This document shows, in pieces, positions 54,258 to 64,000 of a DNA stretch of 64,000 nucleotides; the stretch's first letter is position 1; every line of letters starts with the position of its first letter. The notes beneath the pieces were generated by a model. The model did not search any database, was not told where the DNA came from, and saw only the letters and a list, made by a program, of their open reading frames with translations. Origin of the DNA: Gracilaria gracilis (Eukaryota > Rhodophyta > Florideophyceae > Gracilariales > Gracilariaceae). The stretch is from positions 992,001 through 1,056,000 of the forward strand of contig JARGSG010000189.1 of NCBI GenBank assembly GCA_030374805.1. The letters run 5' to 3'. Made by a program: the position numbers and the translations under genes.

Positions 54258-55625
54258 ATGATGGCGACGCGATACGCAGAGCTCCAGGTTTCAAACGTCT
54301 GTGTTATTGGGGCTGGTGCCGCCGGCTTGGCTGCGGTCCGTGCATTTCGAGATGCTGGTTTCCAAGTACAAGCTCTGGAAGCTACTTCTGATGTGGGCGG
54401 TACTTGGGCATACTCGCCTTTACCTTCTGAATCATCTGCTATGTACAAATCTTTGCGTTGTAATATTCCTTCGTCCATAATGTGCTATACGAAGGAACCT
54501 TTCCGTAAAGGAGTTTCTTCATTCCCTCGACAAGCAGAAGTATTACAATACTTGAAGGACTTCGCTCGAAAGTATGATCTATATCGAAGTATTCGCTTTA
54601 ACACAAGAGCGACTTCCGTGACGAAGCATTCAAAGTGGTGGAAAATTGAATGTGAACCAACAGACACCTTGTATGCTGATGCAGTTGTCGTTTGCAATGG
54701 ACACTACCGAGTGCCTAACACTTGGTCTGCTCCTGGGTTAACTGCTTATCTTCAGTGCGGTGGTATCGTCAGCCATTCAAAACTCTATAAGGAACCGCAC
54801 AGCTTTAAGGGCAAGCGTGTCCTGGTGATCGGTAGTGGACCGTCGGGTCTTGATATAGGATTAGAAGTTTCACGCTACGCCTCTCACGTGTACCTGTCTC
54901 ACAGGCAGGCAAAACAAGTTTTCCCATTCGACGTTGGCACCTCGCTTACTGAAGTTACGGAAGTTAAGAAATTCAATGGTGGTCGAGATATTGAACTTCT
55001 AGATGGACAAGTGTTACGAAACATAGACCACGTTCTTTGTTGTACGGGATATCGCTACAACTTTCCATTCTTGGATCCAACGGTAGCAGGGGTATCGGTT
55101 TCGGACGACGGGCATTGCGTTCGTGGCTTAATGAAACATCTTATTGCCGAAAAGGACCCAACACTTTCGTTTCCAGGACTCCCGTGGTCTGTGATTCCTT
55201 TTCCCTTGTTCGAAGATCAAGTAGCATTTCTGGTTGCGTTATACAGCGGAAATGTCCCCGTTTCAAAGCTACTGGGCATGCATGAGGCCGATAGACCTCC
55301 GGAAGTGGAGGACAGGTATTTTCACAAGTTCGGATTGAAGCAGTGGGAGTATCGACGGCAGCTGGCCAGTCTCGCAGGTCGTGAACCTGTCGGCTGCAGC
55401 TCCGCCGAAATGGCTTGCCATAGTTCGGCTGCAAGAAAATCGAACTTTAGCACATTTCGAGATCGTCGATATCAGCTCTTGGGACCGGGCCCTGGGGAGT
55501 GGCGCGTTTTTCTGAACGGCGAGGATGTAAGTGGGAGCGAGAATTACGAAGCACCGGGCGAAGATGTGGTTGGTCGTAGGAAACTCGACAACGTTAGACC
55601 TTCGTCAACATCAAGGCCGAATTAG
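54258..55625 (+). CDS. flavin-containing monooxygenase (FMO) family protein
   Basis: 455 codons from ATG 54258 (a second ATG follows directly), intronless. Residues 14-40 form the FAD Rossmann motif GAGAAG, with EATSDVGGTW after it. VVCNGHYRVP (144-153) is the family's linker, and GSGPSG (192-197) binds NADPH. The FMO fingerprint F-x-G-x3-H-x3-Y appears as CGGIVSHSKLY, with the Phe replaced by Cys. CCTGYRYNFPF (about 261-271) is the C-terminal signature. Relatives hydroxylate N or S atoms of small metabolites; the substrate here is unknown. No membrane anchor or targeting peptide is evident. Confidence 0.9.
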   Translation: MMATRYAELQVSNVCVIGAGAAGLAAVRAFRDAGFQVQALEATSDVGGTWAYSPLPSESSAMYKSLRCNIPSSIMCYTKEPFRKGVSSFPRQAEVLQYLKDFARKYDLYRSIRFNTRATSVTKHSKWWKIECEPTDTLYADAVVVCNGHYRVPNTWSAPGLTAYLQCGGIVSHSKLYKEPHSFKGKRVLVIGSGPSGLDIGLEVSRYASHVYLSHRQAKQVFPFDVGTSLTEVTEVKKFNGGRDIELLDGQVLRNIDHVLCCTGYRYNFPFLDPTVAGVSVSDDGHCVRGLMKHLIAEKDPTLSFPGLPWSVIPFPLFEDQVAFLVALYSGNVPVSKLLGMHEADRPPEVEDRYFHKFGLKQWEYRRQLASLAGREPVGCSSAEMACHSSAARKSNFSTFRDRRYQLLGPGPGEWRVFLNGEDVSGSENYEAPGEDVVGRRKLDNVRPSSTSRPN

Positions 55626-56090
55626 TATACTCTGATTGAGTTACAAATGGCAATGAGTGGGTACTAAGTCTACATCCGTAGTTCCTGCTTACCTCGGTAG
55701 TTTTACTTTGCTTATAGTACTCGAGCCATTTACCAGCCTCGCACTGTGTTCATTCTCGCTGGAAGATCGTCTCTCTTAGTTATGACCTGTGGCATAGGGC
55801 TCTCTTCGACCGACTCAATAATTGACAATGTTGCCGCGGAGATGGATACCCGCCCAACCGCATGTGCTTTGATGGGTGCAGACTAGTGCAGAGCAAGTCT
55901 GAGTTCATTGAAAAGGTATATAGTTTGTTGAAAACCCGTATACAATCCGCAGTATTTGAGGTCTACATGACGAATATAACTTCTGAGATGGAAGAGAACA
56001 AAGGCAAGTTTCGAAGCAAAAGGGACGGCAGAAGAAACTCTTTCAAAGAAATTTGTTTACCTTATAACACTAATCAAGTACTATACCTAA

Positions 56091-56292
56091 GTCGATCGGG
56101 CACCCCGTCCGAGTCGACTACCTGCCCAGCTCACATTCAACTCTACCTTTTCCGTGCGCATAGGATGTTAGAAAGTGAACGCAGGCCGGGCGACGAACAA
56201 GACGCTGGGGTCAACTGCGCTGTGCGGCAGCGGCTTTTATACTGCTGCAATGGAGAGAAGCGCCGTGGAATGATTTTGTCAGCATTTCGTGT
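56091..56292 (-). repeat. array core 1, possible small RNA gene or promoter
   Basis: Minus-strand TATAAAAG at 56241-56234; hairpin at 56091-56118. If transcribed leftward from about 25 bp after the TATA box, the product would be about 120 nt and end near the hairpin. Almost identical to core 3. Confidence 0.4.
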
Positions 56293-56861
56293 TTGAAGAT
56301 AAGAGGTTTATATTGATGTGTCGTGGAGTCACTCGATTGGGAAAAGACTTTGCCTGCATTCATTATGAACGCATGATGAGGAATTCAACCTACCAAGATT
56401 TAAAAGGACGCTTTTCTATCTCCCAATCTTAGATTCTACTATTAGTCTAAGGTTGACTAGGACACGAAACACGTATACCGATGAGGAAACTGGGGACATT
56501 ATTGCGAGCCTACGACAAACACATACGAGGTATCACAGCGAGATCAATTGCTCTAGATCCATATTTATCCTTACTTTGTCCGGGGGAAGTATCTATTCAA
56601 TTAAGAGCGCCTACAAATACCGTGGGCAAAACAGCGCTACCTATTAGGTTCAGCAGTTTCAGGCCACTCATGCGCTTGGGAGATCACCAGTGATGATATT
56701 TTCTGTCTGTTTTGAAGCGACGGCGTTTGTGTGTACTACATTTGGGGGAGATGAAGACAAGCAAAACGTTGGCGCAGAACAAAGCGACATCGTAGAACAA
56801 AGTTTGAAGAAATATTTTGTTTACCATGAAACTAACCAAGTATCTGCACTATTCTATGCAA

Positions 56862-57063
56862 GTCGATCGAACACAACATCCGAGTCGACTACCTGCCCAG
56901 CTCAGGCTCAACTCTACTTTTTTCCTGGGCAAAGGGTGTTAGTAAGTGAACGCGGGCCGGGCGAGGAACAAGACGCTGGGGTCAACTGCGCGGGGTGGCA
57001 GCGGCTTTTATACTGTTGCAATGGAGAGAAGCGCCGTGGAATGATTTTGTCAGCATTTCGTGT
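56862..57063 (-). repeat. array core 2
   Basis: Minus-strand TATAAAAG at 57012-57005. The inner hairpin stem is weakened here (ATCGAACACAACATCCGAG), while the outer GTCGA/TCGAC pairing stays. Confidence 0.4.
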
Positions 57064-57974
57064 GAGGCCGTGAGGGCGGTGTTGATGTTTCGTGGATCCA
57101 TTTCAGTGGGAGAAGTATGTTTTCTACTCTAAACGCATGGAAAGCAATTCTCCCAAGCTGAAGTTTAGAATGACCCCTTGCTCTCCCGATCCTACTACTA
57201 GACATTGCTAGTCTTCGGTGGAGTGGTTCATGAAATATTTTTGTCGAAGAGAGGACTGCGAACCTTTTTACGAGGGTGGGGCAATTATTGAACCTAACAG
57301 CGAGATCATCTGTTCTCGATCTCTCTGTGTTTTATGAGTGCGTTAGTTTTACTTCAACGTTACATAAGCTGCTTCTGTTGAACGAAACGTTATCCCAAGA
57401 GATAGGCCTGCACTCTTTCTGGCCACTTTCTCATAAGTTGCGCTACACATACGCTCTCGATCTCGGAGGGAGGAAGGTATAATCGCCTCGAAAGCATTCT
57501 TTTTGACCTTCTTAAGACGTAGTGCTTTACGTCGTTTGAGACTCCTGGTCTACAGCTGCACACCATTTTTATTTCGAAATGAAGAAGCCTTCAGCCAAGC
57601 CGATGGAAACATGTCAGGTGCTTTACGAAAAGGTGTGGCGGTGCTTTACTTACGAATTCTCCCTCCGGAGAAGGCCTCCGTTCTCTACCTTCGTAGAATG
57701 AGAACGGCCTATAAATGCTGTTTACAAAAAGCACCGTAGAGAACAGCGCTACCCAGGAATAGATTCAGCAATCCTTTAGGCCTTTCATGGGCCGAAGAGA
57801 CCCCCAAGGGCGATGCCTTGAGTTTGTGTCAACTGATCATTTTGTTCTGTACGGTGGCTGAAGAAGAAGCAGACCACCGCAACTTTGGAAAGACAAAGAG
57901 CGAATGCGCAACACCGAGTTTGAAAGAGTTTGTTTACCATGAAGCTATTCAAGCGTTTAAACTACTCTACCTAA

Positions 57975-58175
57975 GTCGATCGGGCACCCCGTCCGAGTCG
58001 ACTACCTGCCCAGCTCACATTCAACTCTACCTTTTTCCTAAGCAAGAAATGTTAGCAAGTGAACGCGGGCCGGGCGAGGAACAAGACGCTGGGGTCAACT
58101 GCGCGGTTCGGCAGCGGCTTTTATACTGCAGCAATGGAGAGAAGCGCCGTGGAATGATTTTGTCAGCATTTCGTG
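57975..58175 (-). repeat. array core 3
   Basis: Minus-strand TATAAAAG at 58125-58118; hairpin as in core 1, with the block GTGAACGCGGGCCGGGCGAG intact. Confidence 0.4.
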
Positions 58176-58835
58176 CGAGGAAATGATGGGGGTGTTTGAT
58201 GTTTTGCGCATTGATTCTATCTCAATGAGAGTCAAAGAGTAGATAGATACAAGGTGATTTTTTTTTCTCGCTGTCTGACGACAAATGCGACATACCCAAG
58301 CAGGAAGCGAAACTCTCTTGCTTCTTCAGTGCCAAGGCACCTAGAAAGGCTCTCACAGACTGTGATTGGAAGCAAACAAAATGGTTCACAGAGATTGATT
58401 TTGGTTCCATGCAATCTTACGTACTACATACCAACGACGTTTTTCATTAGTACAAGGGTAGCCGAACGAACCAACGTTTAAACCAAACGTTGTCTCGAAC
58501 CAAAAAAAACTGGAAACCTTTCTTCCAAAACAATAAGTTTGATTCATTCATTGTAGTTTCGTGTACGCAATTAGAAGATAAAAACATTACCTTCTACTCC
58601 TCGTTGCATAGAGCATAAGACTCAACGCCCTTCTTGTTCAATGTAGCACAAATGTTACCGAACAAAGATTGATGGAGGAGCTCTCCGCCTTTGATGTTTG
58701 TTGGGGTTGAAGAAAGGGGGAAAATAAGCAGCAATAGTGATTGTGAGATGAAAAGAAAGAAAGAGCTCGTGGACAAGTTTGAAAGAAGTTTTGTTTACCG
58801 TTAGTCATATCCACTGTCTATACTAATCTACCTAA

Positions 58836-59040
58836 GCCGATCGGGCACTCGCCCGAGTCGACTACCTGCCCAGCCCAGGTTCAGCTCTCCTTTTTTCCTG
58901 AGCACCAGATGTGTGCAAGTGAACGTGGGCCGGGCAAAGAACAAGTCGCTGGAGTGAATTGCGCGAAGCCTTGGCGGCTTTTATACTGTTTGGATGGAAA
59001 GAAGGGCCGTGGTTTTCGTTTTGCCAACGTTTCTTGTGCG
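58836..59040 (-). repeat. array core 4, most diverged
   Basis: Minus-strand TATAAAAG at 58985-58978. The hairpin is kept with a shorter loop (GATCGGGCACTCGCCCGAGTC), although the surrounding sequence and the plus-strand reading frame are lost. Confidence 0.4.
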
Positions 59041-59626
59041 AGGATATGGCGTTGAGGAATTTCGTGGATTGACTTCATTCGCGAGTTGGAAGAGGTCAAT
59101 CTTCATACTTTTCTAAGATGGCAATTCACTCAAAGAGGGAACGGTCCTCCCGTAATACTTACGATGTGTTTGTACCATAAGTTTCCTGTTTGTCAGTTAA
59201 GAGGGAAGGATAGCTCTCCAACTCTCTTTACTTGTCCATCAGCAGGGATTGCCAAAGTGCTTGTTGAGTAGCGTTAGCTGCACCACTCGGTTGGCCTGGA
59301 AGGGCTGTGACCGAGAGGATATGCGCGTAGCCTTCTGTAGCGCGTACAGTATGGCTATCTACGGCCTGCCAGATTCCAATTCCATTCCAAAACATGGACA
59401 TTCTCCTGCCGTGAAAGGGGGGGCATGGGCAGAAATAATCACGACGGCCTCGCTTCCTCAGTTCCGCTCGCCGTTCTGCAATCAACTCCTGTTTATCCCT
59501 GCACAAACTAGCTTCATTTTCTCAGCAGGTTGCTGTAGGTCTGCAATCCCAGGGCTTCTCATATCCTTTCGAAAATCAACGGCAGATATCTCACAAACGT
59601 CCCGGATCAATGCTGAAGAGGATTCT

Positions 59627-60022
59627 ATGCACTTACCGGGCTTTGTAATTCCATTGGCACGTCAAATGCACAAGACTAGTAGGGGAGGTGGCCGTGCATA
59701 TTCAAGAAACACATCCGGTAGACCGCGTCGTGGACAATTCCGAAGGGGACGCTCGCGTCCACAGCGGGGTGGATATCGCGGTTCTGGAACTGAATTCACT
59801 CCAGTAGAAAAGGGTTTCAAGTACTTTAAGTTGAGTTTCATCGAAAATCCATGGCTTGAGCTAGAGACAGAGAAGCTGGCTTCAGCAGCACAGGACGAAG
59901 AGATTCAGATAGAAATGGACGAATCCAAAGATGTTACCAGTGAAAAGGACCTAGGTCTTCCAAGCAACGAAGTCGAGACTTCAGAAGCTGCAAAGATGGA
60001 AAACTCTGCCGACAAGAGTTGA
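59627..60022 (+). CDS. RGG-rich protein with a TTDN1/MPLKIP-like C-terminal motif
   Basis: 132 codons from ATG 59627. The frame is open upstream to 59249, but that part looks untranslated, so this start is a choice; ATG 59321 is the alternative. Residues 18-55 are Arg/Gly-rich (SRGGGRAYSRNTSGRPRRG onward), typical of RNA-binding RGG tails. Then FKYFKLSFIENPWLELE resembles the conserved 'YfkpSMLEDPWk.Le' end of TTDN1/MPLKIP, a protein linked to RNA processing and trichothiodystrophy in animals. An acidic tail closes the protein. The match is short and from memory. Confidence 0.5.
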   Translation: MHLPGFVIPLARQMHKTSRGGGRAYSRNTSGRPRRGQFRRGRSRPQRGGYRGSGTEFTPVEKGFKYFKLSFIENPWLELETEKLASAAQDEEIQIEMDESKDVTSEKDLGLPSNEVETSEAAKMENSADKS

Positions 60023-60248
60023 GCGACTTATGCCACAAGTGTACGTTTCGCTTTGCAAGATAGATGAGTTATGCGACAACCGGACCTGCTCTTCAACTAC
60101 AGTCCGAGGCGAGAGGGCCGAAACCTGTACAATAATGGAGCATGCTTTCGATTGATCACGATGGCAATCCCGACGAACAGGAATATGGAGTAAACCATTT
60201 TGAACGAATTCAATCACGCATGCTGTCTTCCCAGTAGTCGTCGCAACC

Positions 60249-61976
60249 TTACTTCACTGGGGCGTCATTCAAATGCTTCACCATGTACGGGCCTTCTAGA
60301 TGGTATCCGAGTTTCCGGTAGTAATGGCGAGTACCAACACCTGAAATGACGACCATCTTCGTAGATCCATGTTCGACGCAAGCAATTCGTTCAGCCTCCT
60401 CCATAAGAAGAGAACCAAATCCTTTGTGTTGAAACTTTGCTGGATCGCGCTCGTGTACTGGCACAACAGACCCATAAACGTGAAGTTCTCGAACTATGCT
60501 GCATGGGTCGCTTCGCATCTCCGGGCGTACAGCCTTTGCGCCTGGACCGGCTTGCCTCAACCGCAACAAGGCGACTAAAATATCTTGAGCTGCATCTTCG
60601 TAAGATAGAAACGTCTCCCAGCCATCGTTTGCAACGTAATCACGACGAATTAACTCTACTTGTTCTGGATTGATTTGGAAGTGTATTGTTTGTATGCCAA
60701 CCTCTCGGGTTCTGACATCCCTGCAAGGAAGACCAAGGTCTGCCATCCTAGCCAGAGCAAGCTCGCGGAGGTTTCCATGTTCAACCCCTGATGAAACGAG
60801 GGGCATTGGAATATCACGCTGTATGCGATACACACGTACCCACGGAGGAACAAGTGCCAATATGCGTGCTACCAGGTCTATAAGCTCCGAGGGAGCATAG
60901 TTTTTGTACATTCCATTCTTCCACAATTCATACAAACCCGTCCCTCTGATTACCAGTGTAGGGTAGATCTTGAGTCCGTCTGGGCGGAATGCCGGGTTTT
61001 CGAACAACTCTTTGAACGACTCCATGTCTCTCTCCTTGCCCATGTTAGGCAGGTCCGGCATCATGTGTGAAACTACCTTGAAACCAGCATCTTTGGCGAG
61101 GCGAAAGCAATCACAAACTGCCTGTACGGAATGCCCTCTGTTGGTATCTCTCGCAACATCCTCATATACGCTCTGGACCCCAATTTCGAGGCGTGTGCAA
61201 CCGTACTCGAGCATTGCAGATAAATGGTGTGGGGAAGAGTGATCAGGGCGACTTTCGATCGTCAGCGCCACGCATTTCGCGTATGAGTGTTCTGAGTAGC
61301 GCACGGCTTCGAGAACATCCTTGGAAGAATGACCGCTTAGAGCATCGTGGAGATTGCGAACAAAGTAATCTCTGTACCCCTTATCAAGAGACATGAAGGT
61401 GCCACCCATGAGAATAAACTCGACCTTGTCCACATCGTGACCAAGACTCCGAAGCTGATCGACCCTGGAACGCACTTGCACATATGGATCGTAGCGAGCG
61501 CGGATAGCTCTCATTGAGGTTGGTTCATAACCAGTGTAGCTCTGCGTGGAATATTCAAAGTCACTATCCGGGCCGCCAGGGCAGTAAACGCAAATATTAC
61601 CTGTTGTAGCGATATGAGGGCAGCGGTGCGGTTTGGACATAACCGCAACAACGGCGATTCCACTGGCAGTGCGAACAGGTTTTGCCTTGAGCAGCGGAGC
61701 CAGTCGAGCACGGTGCGAAGGCGGAACTGCAGCTAATATGTCCACTAGCTTTGGATAATCTGAGAGTCTGTGACGCTTGGCCGCGGCTGTCTTCAGTGCC
61801 GTGACGGAAGGTGTCTGGTTGAGATCGGTCTCTCGAATGAGTTCTGCCACAATGTCGGCAATAGCGGCTTTTTTTGCCACATCCTGGTCTGGCAGCTTCC
61901 TCCGAGAAGGTTTTCGACGGCCTGTTTGCGCCGAATCTGCTTGCTGTGATGCATAATCTGAGCTTTCTATAGCCAT
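60249..61976 (-). CDS. ELP3: Elongator complex catalytic subunit ELP3
   Basis: 575 codons from ATG 61976, intact and intronless, the usual family length. A basic N-terminal helical part leads to the radical-SAM domain with the cluster motif [14 protein letters not shown] (Cys119, Cys129, Cys132) and [23 protein letters not shown]- and RYDPY-type segments and the C-terminal GNAT acetyltransferase fold ([17 protein letters not shown], then YYRKLGY) complete it. ELP3 forms the cm5/mcm5 side chain on wobble uridines of tRNAs within Elongator, using SAM radical chemistry and acetyl-CoA. It acts in the cytosol. Its stop is about 230 bp from that of the TTDN1-like gene, in convergent arrangement. 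Confidence 0.97.
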   Translation of the reverse strand: MAIESSDYASQQADSAQTGRRKPSRRKLPDQDVAKKAAIADIVAELIRETDLNQTPSVTALKTAAAKRHRLSDYPKLVDILAAVPPSHRARLAPLLKAKPVRTASGIAVVAVMSKPHRCPHIATTGNICVYCPGGPDSDFEYSTQSYTGYEPTSMRAIRARYDPYVQVRSRVDQLRSLGHDVDKVEFILMGGTFMSLDKGYRDYFVRNLHDALSGHSSKDVLEAVRYSEHSYAKCVALTIESRPDHSSPHHLSAMLEYGCTRLEIGVQSVYEDVARDTNRGHSVQAVCDCFRLAKDAGFKVVSHMMPDLPNMGKERDMESFKELFENPAFRPDGLKIYPTLVIRGTGLYELWKNGMYKNYAPSELIDLVARILALVPPWVRVYRIQRDIPMPLVSSGVEHGNLRELALARMADLGLPCRDVRTREVGIQTIHFQINPEQVELIRRDYVANDGWETFLSYEDAAQDILVALLRLRQAGPGAKAVRPEMRSDPCSIVRELHVYGSVVPVHERDPAKFQHKGFGSLLMEEAERIACVEHGSTKMVVISGVGTRHYYRKLGYHLEGPYMVKHLNDAPVK

Positions 61977-62322
61977 CTGGAAAGAGCTTTAGTGAGAGCG
62001 ATTCAGTAGCTGCCCGCTCGGTGTCAGGCATAAAAAGCAATCGATTGATGAAGTCCAACACGGTAATAAACGATGTTGAGAAGAGTGTTTAGAGTCGTAA
62101 TCTACGTCCGGTAGAAGACAAGTTCAAGACGAATTCCAGGTACAGGGTAGCGTTTTACCGTTGTATCTACCAAGGGTACCGTTGTATCTGTCTTCGTAAT
62201 ACGAAGTTCTCATAGCTCAGAATGTTTTAGCAGCTATCCGATTACCCAAATGATACGATGCCAGTATCCTAGGTAGCCGTGGATGGGGGTGGGCAGAACA
62301 ACACGTATTACAGGTTTTTGAA

Positions 62323-62631
62323 ATGTGGAAGCTCGTATCAAGAAGCAGACACACTCGGATTCGGTGCCGCACCCGGTGCGTTACAATCTTCTTGGCACTT
62401 TGCTTGCTTCTGCTGTCGTCAGCATTTGTTGTTGAGAACGCCCCACACAGCTCCCAAAGAAACGGAGATTTTACTCGAGCGTGCACTTGGGTATCTACTG
62501 GTCATATTCTGTTGTTCCGTCCAACTGGAAGTGCTTGCGAGGAGCGTGCACCACGTTGGCGATCCGCAACGCGCGCGAGATCTGCTTGGTTGAGTTGCAC
62601 GTGGGAGAGATACAGCGACGCGCAAATATAG
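62323..62631 (+). CDS. possible small secreted or membrane protein
   Basis: 103 codons from ATG 62323. Residues 19-36 (CVTIFLALCLLLLSSAFV) form a clean hydrophobic segment after a basic start, as in a signal peptide; the remainder is Arg-rich and without motif. Overlapping ORFs in other frames (62279-62593 and 62481-62996 plus, 62743-62495 minus) are equally open, so coding is uncertain. It lies between the ELP3 5' end and the zinc-knuckle gene, where promoters are also expected. Confidence 0.2.
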   Translation: MWKLVSRSRHTRIRCRTRCVTIFLALCLLLLSSAFVVENAPHSSQRNGDFTRACTWVSTGHILLFRPTGSACEERAPRWRSATRARSAWLSCTWERYSDAQI

Positions 62632-62886
62632 CTGGTCGCGTAGTGCGCGGCAGCACTGTCATTCGAAAAGCGGCACGAACGTCGCGCGCCAACTCATCCA
62701 TAGATATTGACACCAGCGTTGGCGGAAACGAGTGTGGACTCATTCAGGAACGAAGATCTGTTGAACAACAGCTTCTGTCATACGCACGCAACAACGGTTT
62801 CTCAAATAAGGGGCAGGATAGCAATCTGGGCGTTATTCTTAGGAGTTGCAGAAACGGTGAAGTTTTGATTGAGAGTGTTGACAGTA

Positions 62887-63654
62887 ATGATGAGCTCACC
62901 ACCAGACGCAGAGCTGACAGGTGTTGGAACAATGTCGCGCATGCGCGAACGCGATGCGGACGACAGCTCGGCTGCGTGCAGCAGCAGTGGGGATGACGAC
63001 GGACTTGGCGAGGAGGAGCAGGTGCAGTTGGACAAACAGATCAGTCAGGGCAGTGCTGACGTACTTCAGAAAGACGCTCGATATTTTACAATGACGAACG
63101 TGGTATGTTCGTTTTGCGGGTTAAAAGGGCACATGTCGTATGACTGCGCGGAGGAAGAAGAGGAGCTGAGGTGCTATTTGTGTGGTGGAAAAGGGCATTC
63201 GAGCCGTGAGTGTCCGGGCGAAACGTGTCACTTGTGCAAGAAAGCTGGACACCGCGCACGAGATTGTACGATGAAGGGAATGAAACGGAGAGTTCGGCGT
63301 AGGTGCGGTCCGCCGCGAGATTTGGTGATGAGTTGCTACGTGTGCGGTAAGGATGGGCACCTGGACTGCAGCGTTGAGGGTATGGCGTGTGGCACGCTGT
63401 CGTGTTTCAACTGCGGCGCGTCTGGGCACAATGGGGCGAACTGTAATATGCCGTCGGCTGATAAGATGGTATCTGTGGTGCTGGAGATGGAAAAGAATCG
63501 CAAGGCGCAGCGAATGGCGGAACGTAAGAAGAAGAAGGGGAAGTGGGAAGGAAACGAGGATGGAACGAGGCGCGAGGAGACGGAGGCCGAGGAATGCGAG
63601 CGGTTCAGGGAGACGCTGATGGAACTTTCAATGCAAAGGCGGTTCAAACGTTGA
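62887..63654 (+). CDS. Air1/ZCCHC7-like zinc-knuckle protein (TRAMP-type)
   Basis: 255 codons from ATG 62887. An acidic, Ser/Asp-rich N-terminus precedes RYFTMTNVVC and five knuckles: CSFCGLKGHMSYDC (74-87), CYLCGGKGHSSREC (96-109), CHLCKKAGHRARDC (114-127), CYVCGKDGHLDC (150-161, with a shortened last spacing) and CFNCGASGHNGANC (173-186). The tail is basic and helical. The 'RYF...' lead-in and uneven knuckles match Air1/Air2 and ZCCHC7, which guide the TRAMP polyadenylation complex and nuclear exosome to faulty RNAs. CNBP-type proteins are the alternative, but they have more regular RGG-linked knuckles. Confidence 0.75.
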   Translation: MMSSPPDAELTGVGTMSRMRERDADDSSAACSSSGDDDGLGEEEQVQLDKQISQGSADVLQKDARYFTMTNVVCSFCGLKGHMSYDCAEEEEELRCYLCGGKGHSSRECPGETCHLCKKAGHRARDCTMKGMKRRVRRRCGPPRDLVMSCYVCGKDGHLDCSVEGMACGTLSCFNCGASGHNGANCNMPSADKMVSVVLEMEKNRKAQRMAERKKKKGKWEGNEDGTRREETEAEECERFRETLMELSMQRRFKR

Positions 63655-64000
63655 TAGCTGAGCAACGAAATTTGTTTTATGACAGTTGGGGGTGTGTGGG
63701 AGCCAACGAGGAACTGGAGGTATTTTTGGGGGGAACGAGGGATGGACTGGGTTAGCCCGGGAAGTGCGGCATGGCGCGTTGCCACGGCGCCGCGCGTATG
63801 GCAACGGAAGAGGATGGGAGCAGCGCGTCGGACGAGGATTAATTTGCATGACTGTAAACGTGAGCGAGCGTTGCGGTTGGGCGTGGCGGTGGGGGGGGAG
63901 TGTTGGGGAGTGTAAATGAACGCGGCGCGAGAGCGCTCACCACGGGCAGCGCGCTCGACACGTGCGAGCACGGCGTGACGTTAGCGGCGGCGCGCTCCAC
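63655..64000. other. 3' flank, GC-rich, no gene seen
   Basis: The region holds the zinc-knuckle gene's 3' end and then GC-rich DNA with GCGCG words. ORFs on both strands are compositional and lack motifs. Confidence 0.5.

Larger units (their letters stand above)
55626..59626. repeat. four-unit diverged tandem array, unit about 0.8-1.1 kb
   Basis: A conserved core of about 200 bp recurs in the same direction at 56091, 56862, 57975 and 58836. Weaker similarity extends upstream (GTTTACC plus purine-rich DNA) and downstream. Each core has a hairpin at its left end (GTCGATCGGG...CCGAGTCGAC), a conserved GGGCCGGGCGAGGAACAAG-type block, TATAAAAG on the minus strand, and a conserved block upstream of that box. 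Plus-strand ORFs of 122-144 codons cover cores 1-3 (55862-56296, 56690-57073, 57818-58186), but core 4 has none and changes among the others are mostly non-silent. A non-coding role seems likelier. The 57.3-57.8 kb spacer and 59.1-59.6 kb hold nothing else I recognise. Confidence 0.7.

Noticed and set aside
55862-58186. Three short plus-strand ORFs in the tandem array as a gene family
   Set aside because: The fourth unit lacks the frame while keeping the hairpin and TATA box, and differences are mostly replacement changes.
1-64000. CRISPR arrays, rRNA genes, bacterial operons
   Set aside because: No regularly spaced identical repeats with unique spacers and no rRNA-like sequence; the genes are eukaryotic nuclear in type.

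Overview
The window reads as nuclear DNA of a multicellular red alga (Chondrus-like florideophyte). This rests on nearly intronless, compact host genes, nuclear genes for plastid proteins (a ClpP protease subunit and a SET-domain methyltransferase of the Rubisco LSMT class), a cellulose-synthase-like GT2 enzyme without land-plant features, and a very heavy and varied transposon load. The lineage is inferred from gene content; no rRNA or other phylogenetic marker is present.

Layout. From 0 to 46 kb the window is a graveyard of mobile DNA. It holds: a 5.0-kb TIR element with 4-bp target duplications encoding a YqaJ/lambda-exonuclease-like PD-(D/E)XK nuclease and a cysteine-rich C-terminus (1300-6328); a Tc1/mariner transposase (6491-7427); a pogo/Tigger transposase (7951-9281); a purine-rich block of uncharacterised ORFs (10.1-15.3 kb) surrounding a broken ketopantoate-reductase-like gene; a Ty3/chromovirus LTR retrotransposon with near-identical LTRs and a perfect 5-bp duplication (15537-25082), nested inside a second pogo-like DDE_1 gene; a 490-bp MITE and a 3.7-kb piggyBac element that share termini; a second copy of the nuclease family (32325-33998); another DDE_1 copy; two LTR-like repeats; a hAT transposase (36800-39111); and a 6.8-kb Mutator-like element with ~175-bp TIRs, an 11-bp target duplication, a MULE transposase and a Ulp1/C48 cysteine protease (39278-46062).

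From 46.8 kb on the DNA is host-like and gene-dense: cellulose-synthase-like GT2, ClpP, SET methyltransferase, flavin monooxygenase, a protein with a TTDN1/MPLKIP-like motif, ELP3 and a five-knuckle Air1/ZCCHC7-like protein. Between the flavin monooxygenase and the TTDN1-like gene lies a four-unit diverged tandem array (55.9-59.1 kb). Each unit preserves a hairpin and a minus-strand TATAAAAG box; it may be a family of small RNA genes or promoters.

How the genes work together: ClpP and the SET enzyme probably both act in the plastid. ELP3 (tRNA wobble-uridine modification) and the Air1-like protein (nuclear RNA surveillance, TRAMP) are RNA-metabolism housekeeping genes. No operon-like organisation is expected or seen. 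Positions and frames were read by hand; boundaries given as about are approximate.
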